In this document: positions 54,355 through 64,000 of the stretch, in pieces
Numbering within the stretch: the stretch's first letter is position 1
Layout of the letters: each line of letters opens with the position of its first letter
Assembly: GCA_911728435.2 (NCBI GenBank)
Contig: OU452202.1
Coordinates: forward strand, 5,063,135 to 5,127,134
Direction: 5' to 3'
Length of the DNA: 64,000 nt
DNA from: Apoderus coryli
Taxonomy: Eukaryota; Arthropoda; Insecta; Coleoptera; Attelabidae
Position numbers and translations under genes: made by a program
The notes under the pieces: model-generated
Told to the model about the DNA's origin: nothing
What the model saw: only the letters and a program-made list of their open reading frames with translations
Databases searched by the model: none

Positions 54355-54475
54355 TAATATCCCTAGGACATTGATAAAAACCGAAATAATTTTATAACAA
54401 TCGAAAGCACGTTGCTTGAGAAATTTGAAGTCAGAGTGATTCAAAACTACCCTAGGGTAGTTTTCAGTTAAATGT
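54355..54475. repeat. Short foldback (MITE-like), copy 2
   Basis: CCCTAGGACATTGATAAAAAC, CGAAATAATTTTATAAC, CGAAAGC and CGTTGCTTGA appear in the same order as in 9571-9632. A CCCTAGGG palindrome lies at 54451-54458. Only one arm is well preserved. Confidence 0.55.
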
Positions 54476-54479
54476 TGAA

Positions 54480-56516
54480 ATTAGGTACCTATTGCATGAA
54501 TTCTGTCACATGACAAAAAATAACAAAATTTAATTGGCTGTTTGTAAAAAAAATCAGTGTAATATGTTAGGTATTGAAACTTCTGCGAAATATTTTTGCG
54601 GAATAATTCGTTACAGATTTGGAAGAATATTATCTCACCACATCAGTTGATAATGTCTCGTTCGTATGGTGAAACGTGGGTTGTAGGTCAGATGCTCCAA
54701 AAAGGGCAGTTACCCAGGAAAACATCGCAAACTTATCAAGGATGATCGACATTATGTGTCAATAACTCAATGATTTTGCAGGAAGAATTGGGTCTCAAAA
54801 TGTCGAATTATTAGGTCATCTACAGTAGGTACATTGTGTTCTCTTTTGGTTGAGAATGCAGGGTATATGTCACCCTTTAATAAAGATACAGACTTACGGT
54901 TTTCGCGACGTTGTGTCACTTTTTGGTGAAACTTTTAATGCCACAATTAATCTAGTTTATTAATAATATTTTTTCTGATTTTCATAGTTATAAATAATAA
55001 AATATAGGTTGTATAGGTGAAACATCAGGGCAATCCGGAAAAAAATTAAAAAGTGTGACGTTTTACTTATCTGCACCGAAAACCTTGAAATAACTACGTT
55101 GTCAAAGGTTTCGTACCAATAAACGAGTGGAATAACTGTTTCGTGACTTAGTTGGAGATTATGCAAGAACGCATTAATTTTCGTGGTGGATATCTCGAAA
55201 AACAATGAAGTGATTAAAAGTTTTATAATGCTTATTTTTCATTAATTAACATTTATAAAGTAGTTATTGATCTTCTAGTATAAAATGTAATGGTATTAGG
55301 TTAAAATTCTATTGAGAAAAAGGTTAAAATGACAAACATTTATGGCCATTTGAACCGAAAATTTTATAGGCATCACCTAACATTAGGTAAATAATAAGTG
55401 TTATCAAAATACAAGGTTTATTCTTCCCCTAATGTTAGGTGCTGCCTAAAACTGTCGGCGCAAACGGGTAATAAACCTCATAACTTATTGACCAGCAAAA
55501 TGTAATATGAGTCTGGCTTCAAAGTCATACACTAGCAACTTGATATGTAGGTACATACTTATTTTAGTAATATTATCAAAAACATTTCATTGCCGAACAT
55601 GCAAAAACTGGACATATATTGTAAAGTATTTACTATACCTACATAAGCTATTTGAAATAAACAAACTCTTATCTTAAATGTATTGGTACTATCCTTATTT
55701 ATATGTATTTTATTATTATTGCATGTAATTCTAAATGAGGAATTCTAAACTTCTCTGTACATCTCTCGCGATAGGTACTACACGGCGTGTATGTCCCAGC
55801 TGCCGAGTTGCAACAGGGCCGTACGAAACCATTATAGTTAGTATGGTAGATATATATGAAACAGAACACAATGCAACCTGGTCTTTTCACACGTAACCGC
55901 ATTGTAATAACTTTTCTACAAGTTCAAGACCTAAAAACTCATTTAATTTAACTTAAATGAGCTTCTCAAAGCTTCGAGACCCACTTCCAGTTACATTTTG
56001 AATTGAATTTGCGGCTTCCATTGTTGTACAAATGTAAAGAATGACGTACTCTAAGTAGTTCTTTTTTAGTACTCTTGTCAATTAAATTAACTTGTTAATC
56101 CATATTTTCAACAAATTGTACAACATATGTCTCGATAATATCCTAGTCTGTCATAATACTTTTACCAAATTTACTCAAATCGACGTTGAGGAGCTTAAAG
56201 TTTTTATATTCTCTTGGCATTATCAGAGAATAGTTTATTCTCTGGCATTATTAGTACTGTTGTTCATGTTTAGAGTACAACGTACTGTACTCTAAACATC
56301 GTCTCTATAATTGAAAGCCAATCTCCTCGCTTAAATTCTACGTTGGAATTATTTTTGGTTAGTACTCAATCTCTAACAACGTTTTACTAGGCGTCTGACA
56401 ATTCTTAGGAATCGTGAAATAGCTATGACATTTTATTATTTAGAGTAATGAAAAAATAAAAGTCGAATTTTCACGAACTAAGTTTAGTAGAACAATCGTC
56501 AATTAAAGTATGCTCA
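54480..56516. other. No gene seen
   Basis: Presumed intron or intergenic. A perfect-looking hairpin GTTTAGAGTAC...GTACTCTAAAC lies at 56269-56298. A short frame near 54650-54750 (MSRSYGETWVVGQML) matches nothing I know. Confidence 0.4.
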
Positions 56517-56559
56517 GCCAAACATGTTTCGTAATAAGACCAGTTCTATCATCAGTGGC
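56517..56559 (-). other. Hammerhead-like motif
   Basis: Minus strand: GCCA, CTGATGA (56549-56555), T, a weakly paired insert, GAAA (56527-56530), palindromic ACATGT, T, TGGC. Stem I GCCA/TGGC pairs perfectly, as in the 19.4 kb copy, and stem III is self-complementary. Stem II is poor. Confidence 0.4.
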
Positions 56560-58740
56560 AAACAATAAACAAAAATAAAAGCCTTCAATAGAATTGTACA
56601 CATTGACCGAAGATTCTATTGCAGTCGATAAACACTTTTGTGAGTCAGCACATGGTTGTTTTAAATGTTGATGAACTTACCATGTACTACTAAAGTAAAA
56701 TTGTATTTATATTTTAAAATATTTTATTCAATTAATACATCACATACTACAATCTATTAAATTTGAATGTAAAAATCAATGATTAAAAAATTATTAATAC
56801 ATACTTTATACATTCGCAATTAGATGTTATCAGTTTTCTACCATACCATATAAGTTATAAAAAGAACACAACAAATTCAAGAACGTCACGAAATAAGAAC
56901 ATGGCAAAAAATAAATTTTGTATTCATGAAATAAAACAAAGATAGGACTTCATTAATATTACCAAACGATGCGTCTTTGCAGTAGTAAAGGCAAACCGGC
57001 ACTGTTCTACAGTATATACAGGTCCGCACTTGTTGGGTCTTGCACATTAAGTATATCTATGATCCTAACAAGACATTAACGTTTTCAATTCATGTAATGG
57101 ACATACAATTACAGGACTTGCTATGTCATTAAAATATTTTATTAAATTTCATAAACAATAATGTCTAATGAAATTCACTCCAAAATATTATGACTGCTAC
57201 AAAGGATACATTCGGACACACGCTGTGGAAATTCAGTGAATAACGTGTCTATTTGAATGCACATCTTCGATGCCGAAAGTGGAGGCGAGGTTGATAGTTT
57301 TTTTTTGGACGACGGCGACGATCAATTAGAGACGAAATGTGAAAATATTTTGTAATGATTAGAAAATTGTTTCAGAAAATGAAAAAGTTGACAGCAAAAA
57401 CCATGAAACTTCAAAGAAACTTACAGAACAATAAAACTATGCAGCGTAAAAGTATAAGACAGAACATATAAAGTGGAGAATTAAACAATATTCAACAGTT
57501 TATCTTCATAGAAAAATCCGGAATAAAATAACATGATCTGTGTTTGAAGGACCAACAACTATAATAATAAAAAATAAAAAAATATTTCTCATATCGTAAT
57601 TTCTAAAAATATTTTTTGTGGATGGTTGTAGTTTTTTATCATAAAAACTAGTTTTATGATTTATTAGTTATTTTAAAGTGCCTATTAAGTAAGAAATTTC
57701 TAGTATTAGCAGTACTATTAATTATCCATTAGAGTAAAAACCAACAAATTACTCAAAACCTAGTCGTGTTGTTTTACTAATTTAAAATCACTATCAGCAA
57801 AATTAACGCACTTAGTGCATAGTACCTATAATTAGTTCCTTGTCATATCTCGTTACAAGAATTCCATTCTGGGGTAGCATTTGCTTTAACGTTCGCACAG
57901 TTTAGTTCTAAACTGTACGAAATATTTAAATACCGATTACTAACTTGAGAATATTATAATAGATGTGATGAATTTCGGTCATTTTGTGAGAACCAATTTC
58001 TTTTTCCACAAATCTCGACCATTGCATAATGTACTTGTAGAATATGTATGGAATCAGCTCTAGAAAATGCGAAACGTCATATACCTACACATACAAAACT
58101 GAGGAAACTTCAAAATGCAATTAATAAAGAATAGGAACATGTTCCTCAAGATTTCATTCAAAATTTAATTAGGGCATGCCTACAGGCATAAATGTTGTTA
58201 CTTGAAGTCGAGGACGCAACACTACTAGTTCCACTATTAACTTCATTACTCTTGTCCCCGTAACATTCTTAATTTATTGTATTCATCATTAGAACTTTAA
58301 CGACTTTGTTAGTAGAATAATTTTGATTGAAATTTGTAGACATATTATACCTAATTTACTTTTAAATTATTGTACATTAGTAGCATTAACGGAATATGAT
58401 TAGCTTTATATCACTTCGAAACTGTTGTATTTTTAACACCCAAGAAAACTACTACACCAAATAATGACACAAAATTAAACCAAAATATTCTGGCTAAATA
58501 ATTTGTGAAATATTGTTTATTTTATCGTGCATGGTAAACTCTCATTTGTTTGACTTAAAACTGGTTGTCAAGATGATAGTTTATTTATAATAGCATTAGC
58601 ACACAAAAATCAATATATCTCTTAATGAAATTAAATATAACTGATGAATTCTGTTTAGTTTTTTATTTAAATTTTTTGTAATTAAAAATCTTTATGTTAC
58701 CTGCTATTATTTTCATTATAGTCATATATTTACATTAGGT
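56560..58740. other. No gene seen
   Basis: AT-rich throughout with no recognised coding sequence. Confidence 0.4.
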
Positions 58741-58954
58741 AAATAATTAACAGCATCGAATTTGCGTGACCGTCCGGCACGTAACCTATGTCCAGCCCTG
58801 TGGTTTCAATGTTGTATAGAACCGGTTCTCTTGATATTACTGGAGCATTCTCCACAGGACTTAAGTATAAGTCGACATCCGACATAAAAGAAAAAAAAAT
58901 CAAGAAAGAAATGAGAAGAAACGCGCGGTCCGACTGAATGTATAATACAGCCAA
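58741..58954 (-). pseudogene. Possible exonuclease-domain fragment (IETTGL motif)
   Basis: A 74-residue minus-strand frame contains ENAPVISREPVLYNIETTGLD. The vlyDiETTGL pattern is the first motif of DnaQ-type 3'-5' exonucleases, with the catalytic Asp replaced by Asn. Homology ends shortly after. Context suggests a relic of a repeated or transposon-borne gene, but a single motif is thin evidence. Confidence 0.3.
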
Positions 58955-59329
58955 CTAATGAAACTTATTGAAAAAGACGTAGGTATATGTAGAGTTGAAC
59001 TTAAAAGCTCTGAATTTATGTTGTGTCAGAAAGTTATCTTTAAAACATTCATAAATTTTTAGTCTAATACTATAAAGAAGTTTCTATGCATATTTGCCTT
59101 TAAGTTTTTTTTTCTTCCTATAGGGTGTTTTATTTTTCATTAACTCCTTACCATCGTCGATCATTTGGAGATAGATATGGCGTGAATGATTTATGCTAAA
59201 AATCTTATATACACATTATTTATTGGACAAGAAACATACAAATGAAAGGTATTTCTGTCTGTCACTATAAATTTTAAGAATATTATATCTACAAACTTTT
59301 CTGTACGCCACAAAAAATGCTAATTCCTC

Positions 59330-59640
59330 TGTACCAGATCTGACCACTTTACTCATTCTAGATTAGATCTAAAGGTGTTAAGTCTGGTGACCTGGCTGGT
59401 CAAGCTATAGGTCCTCGATTTCCAAATCGTCCTTTATACCTAGCCGTAACGGATTGGCTTAAATATTCCGGCGCTACTGATGTATGCTTCATCTGTCCAA
59501 ATACACCTCATACCAAAGTTGGCATTCTGCGCATAACATTCGCAAAATTGAAGTCTGCTGTTTAAATCTGCCGGAAGTAAATGATGAATGAAGCGCATTC
59601 GGTATGGCGTAAATTTATGTTTTTTTTAAATTCTCTGCGC
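59330..59640 (-). pseudogene. Mariner-type transposase relic, deleted between acidic residues
   Basis: Minus-strand frames read HLLPADLNSRLQFC-like sequence (59575-59545), IWTDEAYISSAGIFKP (59500-59450, first catalytic Asp), then within about 40 residues KGRFGNRGPIA, stop, PARSPDLTPLDLI (59420-59375, third acidic region). The second Asp and its surroundings are missing, so an internal deletion joined the two. A possible terminus TATAGGGTGTTTTATTTTTC is at 59121. Confidence 0.65.
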
Positions 59641-60099
59641 TGATGCTCTTGGGACACTTCTGTCGCCCTCTAACATTCTTCGCAGGTTCCATATTATTTA
59701 TATTTTATTTTCGACGAATACCGAACTCGCAAAATATTTGAGACCACTTTTTACCAAAATAAATTTAACGTATGAAATTTTTCAACAGATTTGACAGCTG
59801 CATACTTCGATTAACTTCAAATTTATTGCTGCGTTTCTTTTAAAACAATATTCACGCCGCACAGTGGTCAGTTTTGATGATCTGATTGAGCAAAATTATT
59901 TTATGTTTAGCGCTTTAATAAATTGACACTAAAAGTGAAAAAATGCCGACTTACTTTCAATAATGTGATTTTATAACAATGTTCATTCTGGGAAAGCTAA
60001 CTTGTAATTGCTTTCTCGTTTTAGTAATGAAGAAAAGTGGTAATAAATAAAGTTCAACATGATATGTGCACAACTCTTTCTTTTAAATTAAATTAAATA

Positions 60100-60610
60100 T
60101 AGGTTAATCACTCTCACTGGAATCTTGATTTTCAGCCGGATAGGTAGACATAGGAGACGTCAGCATTGCAATGACATATTTGGGTAACGAATGACTTTTT
60201 GTTGTCTTTGATACTTTTCTCAAACTCGTTATTAATGGATCAGATGAGATTAGGAGCATATGTATTATGTCCTCCAAAATTTGAGTCCGACTAAAGTTCC
60301 GAGAATGATGTCTTTCTTTCGCGCTTCTTGCGCCTCCTCAGACATTTCTTCAATAGGCATAACAGCGCTGTTCACTAATAATCCACCGAGAATTAGTTGT
60401 TAAAAAGTAGTCAAAACCGATTGATTTTTATCTTGTGGAAGCTTTGTAAATGTGTATATCGTAAAAATTAAAGATACTAACCCATATTTACGATATCCGC
60501 GAAGAAATCTCCACACGAACCTTGGTATTTCAACACGGAAGCACTTCAGATTGTCCACTAACTGCCCGAAAATATTACGTACCGCTTGCAGAGTTACTGT
60601 CTCCAAGTTC
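60100..60610 (-). pseudogene. Transposon-type protein C-terminal fragment
   Basis: Frames give VEIPRFVWRFLRGY, then LGGLLVNSAVMPIEEMSEEAQEARKKDI (60380-60300), EDIIHMLLISSDPLITSLRKVSK (60260-60210) and a tail LPKYVIAMLTSPMSTY ending SSESD and a stop near 60105. The LP.....SEEA.EARNKD ... LL.SSDP.I.S.R arrangement resembles the end of proteins repeated in arthropod genomes that I take to be transposase-like. The family is not known to me. Frameshifted, so inactive. Confidence 0.4.
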
Positions 60611-62900
60611 TAACCTGCGTTCGACAAGTAATTGGTCAAATTTCTGTAGTATGCTTTATTGGTATGACAATGGGGATCTTTTTTGAACATTCAGTGACTA
60701 TGTAGAAAATAGTTGGATATTGAGGTTTCGATCGCTCAAATCGACAAAGCTCGAGCCGCGCCGTTGTGTCATAATGGCCATGGCCATACCACAGTTAAAA
60801 TAATATACAGTTGGTTCTCATCGTGTCGATACGTGTGATGTTCATGTCTATAAAGCAATTCGCCGCACTTATAGTAATGGTAGAGTATCTTATAGTATAT
60901 ATAGAAATGAAGCTGGGAATGCGCCGAGTCGATGCCGTTTCCAGCGTCTACTGACCCTTCTTGTCTATAGTTAATATTCGATGGCCATACTTGATTTGTA
61001 TATGGATTTTCGTAAAGTCAAATATATTGTTGGGTAAAAAAAAATATTATACCTATAACTTATTATATATTTTTGAATAGGGAATTTTAGGCGCTGTAAA
61101 AAAATCCAAAATTAAACAGAATTGTTCCATAAAGAAAAACAAAATATTTTCGTCACAGTACCTTTGCGAATGGCCCTGTAATAAAACAGGTTACTACATC
61201 TTATTCGACGTTAAACAGTACTATTAAAAATGTTTTTGCAGAAATCAATTATCTCAAATAACAACAAAGTTATAAGCCATAAAGAAATCGACCAAAATTG
61301 AGAAACGCCACCTAGCGGCTTAACCGTTACAGATAGCCAAATTTCGTTTGCAAGAGTGAGCTTTTTATAAAATTTGACCCCGGAGGACCTTGGTTAATTT
61401 CATACATGATTTCCGACAAGAAAACGCCTAATTTGGGACACCCTGTACATTATGTTTCAGTATAGAGATAGAACATTTTACTAACAGGAAGAGTTACAAA
61501 ATTGATGTAAAGTTTAATTAATGCTAATAATTTATTTCATACGCTACTGAGCAACTATAATACAGCATGTAGTCTTAATTCTATTAGTTGTGAATCCAAT
61601 AATTCTTCAGATACGTATAGATAAATCGAAAATAATGAGCAAGAATATCGCTGATATCCTGCAGGTTAATAATATTAACATCTGCTGGGAAATATAGAGA
61701 CTCTATATTGTGTACTTGTATGTAAGTAGGTACAAGGTGGTTCTATTAGAGTGACTAAACATTTGCAATAACTGAATTTCTTCCTGTATTTTATATAATA
61801 TACGCTTAATTGTGTTTAACTGTTATTCATTTAAATATAAATACATAGACATTGTATAGTTGCGGCTAAGGCCGATGGCCACACGAAACATTGTCCAAAT
61901 ACCTTAACAAGCAAAATTATATTATTCGTAATTTCTATCAAAACCTTCTCCTTCTCAGGGTGTCCCAGAAAACGACAATGAAACTCTAAGGGGTGAAGGG
62001 GGACATGATTTGGAATCAAAATAACCATATACTGACGGTTAAAAAGTTATTTTATTTCATGTAATTTTCCAATAAATCAAATATTGATTTCACTTGTAAA
62101 GCTATAAAAAATAATTACGAATATTCAGCCGTTTTATTTTTGGTTGTGTTATTCTTTATGGTGTCTTATTAATACATAAAACATTTTTTTAAACTTTGTA
62201 GAAAACAAAAAAGTGGTTTTATTAATAATTTACGTTTTTAAAAGATGTAATTCATTTTTAAGATGCTGACACAATGAAATTTACCTTGAAACACTGACCC
62301 GCCCTCAGAAAAACTTGTAAAATTAATAAAGATTCTAGCTATTATTAAAAAATGATACTAACTGTGTTCTAACCAATTTTTTTAAAACAGTATTTGTTAT
62401 TAGGACCACTTTTTTCTTTGTTCAAACAACAACAAAAAAACTGTAGAATATCGCCAATTATTTGTTATAGGTTTACTAGTCAACGCAATGTTATCATGTG
62501 TTTCATAATCACAAGAGATAAATATTCAGTCAAATTAAAATATTAGTTAAATGATAACAAAACCTAATTTTTCAATATAGATGGATTTCATTGCATATTT
62601 TCAGTTCTGATTAACTTGTTTTCATAACAATTTTCCATATTGTGAAATTATAAACGTATTTAATTCTAAAATAAAATTCATACTTTTTGACATACCTCGT
62701 ACACGACTGAAAAAAATTAATATTCGATGAATGTATTTAAGAATTTAGAACATGCAGAACTTTTTATAAAGAATAACTTTTTTTAATAAAAGTAATAATA
62801 AAAAAGTTTTCCATATGGTTCCAACTTAGTGAGACATATTGTATAAATGGTTATTTTGATTCTAAATGACATATTTTAAATATTCTAAATATTATATAAT
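60611..62900. other. No gene; two isolated transposon-end words
   Basis: GGGACACCCTGTA at 61436-61448 (end of a TA-type element) and CAGGGTGTCCCAGAAAACG at 61958 are in inverted orientation but their flanks do not pair, so they are separate fragments. CCACCTAGCGGCTTAACCG at 61307 is common near such elements. Otherwise AT-rich. Confidence 0.4.
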
Positions 62901-63378
62901 AATATGTCATATTTTAAAAATTTTAAACGTTAGAACTGACCAGCTAAGAATTTAGATTATACATCTGTATCTTTCATCTCGAAATGTTAACATCATTTAT
63001 ATATTTATACACAACACTTTAAAAAGAAAAGAAAGCTTGAAAAAGAGGAAATTAAACCTCGAAACGTTGCTGACTTTGACATAAAGTGTTGTAACTTTAT
63101 TTCATCCTTTTACCCACGAGCTCCACAGTAAATAATTTTTAAAATATGTCATATTTTAAAAAGTTTAAACGTTAGAACTGACCAGCTAAGAATTTAGATT
63201 ATACATCTGTATCTTTCATCTCGAAATGTTAACATCATTTATTATGTATTTATACACAACACTTTAAAAAGAAAAGAAAGCTTGAAAAAGAGGAAATTAA
63301 ACCTCGAAACGTCGCTGACTTTGACATAAACTGTTGTAACTTTATTTCGTCTCACGAGCTCCACAGTAAAAAATATAT
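62901..63378 (+). repeat. Tandem duplication, 242-bp unit, with GAGG/CCTC-GAAAC hairpin
   Basis: Unit 1 is 62901-63142, unit 2 63143 to about 63378; they differ by a few substitutions, a small insertion (ATCATTTATTATG) and a short deletion near 63350. Each unit contains GAGG-AAATTAAA-CCTC followed by GAAACG (63046-63066; 63289-63310), then GAGCTCCACAGTA. The hairpin-GAAAC-CTCCAC order mirrors the hammerhead-like arms elsewhere, but the CTGATGA part is degenerate (CTTGAAA). Confidence 0.85.
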
Positions 63379-64000
63379 ATCTACTGGACACGAAATATTA
63401 AAAAATTATAATTATTATTTTCAATATACCTTAATATTTGGTTAAAATGTTTTCTATTATATTTATATTTCTACCATTTGAGGTTTATAAGTATAGCACA
63501 ACAGAAAATTATGTTTCTTTAATGTCACTAACATCATCAATTTAGTGTAGTGTAGTAATGGTGTATATTAATGTTGTTTTTGATACTCGAATTACGGCAT
63601 GATTCCATATTACTTCAGTACACCCTATATAAGTTTTATACATAGATGCTAAGGGCCTTAGGGCTAGTTGCGGACCTGCCTACGCGGCGTTCTTATGCTT
63701 GATTTACAGGTTTATATCGGTCCGCCATTTATTATAATTATTATTATGCAGTCTGGTTCTGCTTTAAGAGAATTTAATATTTGAACTCACAGGAAGAAGA
63801 GCATGTAGATACATAGATAAAATAACTTTTGCATTAGAGTGTAATAAACTGCGGGTTTTGTATATTATGCACTTAGATACACAATCTGTATACCAACTAA
63901 CGTAAATTTGCACTGATTTTTAAGTATACCGCATTTTAATAGTAAATAATAAAACGTGATAGCTTTGATGCATACTAATCTTCAACGAAAACAGGGTTCA
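63379..64000. other. No gene seen
   Basis: AT-rich end of the window; CAGTACACCCTATATAAG at 63618 is a possible transposon end. Confidence 0.4.

Noticed and set aside
62901..63378. CRISPR-like or long satellite array
   Set aside because: Only two units, each 242 bp, with no short-repeat/spacer structure, in a eukaryotic genome.

Overview
This is a eukaryotic, strongly AT-rich window, almost certainly from an insect. Evidence for an insect is a multi-exon host gene of the odd-skipped zinc-finger family (bowl/sob type) with canonical GT-AG introns, set in a dense graveyard of arthropod-style transposons: non-LTR, BEL/Pao, PIF/Harbinger, Tc1/mariner, pogo, P/THAP, Crypton-like, SINE and many foldback elements. 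I cannot name the order or species from sequence alone. No bacterial features (operons, Shine-Dalgarno sites, CRISPR) are present.

Host gene: one convincing host gene lies on the minus strand at 45436-49985. Four in-phase exons encode the last 390 residues of a bowl-like transcription factor: three C2H2 fingers, an acidic linker and a C-terminal Groucho-binding eh1-type motif. The first fingers and the N-terminus lie beyond an upstream intron of at least 14 kb that fills the right end of the window. Its introns are packed with mobile DNA: Tc1 and pogo relics, a SINE with a perfect 13-bp target duplication, and a foldback with a hammerhead-like motif in the sense orientation.

Layout: 0-9 kb holds a foldback element, a Harbinger deletion derivative and non-LTR fragments. 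9.5-11 kb holds a Crypton-like tyrosine recombinase relic. 11.8-15.7 kb holds nested foldbacks interrupted by a 5'-truncated non-LTR element whose reverse transcriptase is nearly intact. 16-20 kb holds RNase H and mariner-type relics and a foldback with a non-LTR C-terminus in its loop. 20.8-22.4 kb is a highly symmetrical palindrome inside a palindrome. 23-25.4 kb is an internally deleted non-LTR element. 26.2-29 kb is a three-layer nested palindrome. 29.4-29.6 kb carries the clearest novel item, a complete canonical hammerhead ribozyme. 31.4-33.2 kb is a broken BEL/Pao element. 33.5 and 37.5 kb carry related hammerhead-like repeats, one flanked by 79-bp direct repeats. 35.6-36.5 kb is a Harbinger MITE and 43.6-45 kb a P/THAP element. 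From 50 kb on there is intron or intergenic DNA with scattered transposase relics.

Two themes stand out. First, a canonical type I hammerhead (29487-29531, minus) sits in a short dispersed repeat; a second copy lacks exactly the ribozyme segment and a third breaks at stem II. In addition, about ten other loci share a hammerhead-like CTGANGA / hairpin / GAAAC module, often in both arms of foldbacks, so ribozyme-bearing non-autonomous elements appear to have been repeatedly active. Second, at least three elements have palindromes whose outer arms abut exactly on the ends of an inner element with its own TA-CAGGG-type termini, and two copies of one such unit carry the loop in opposite orientations.
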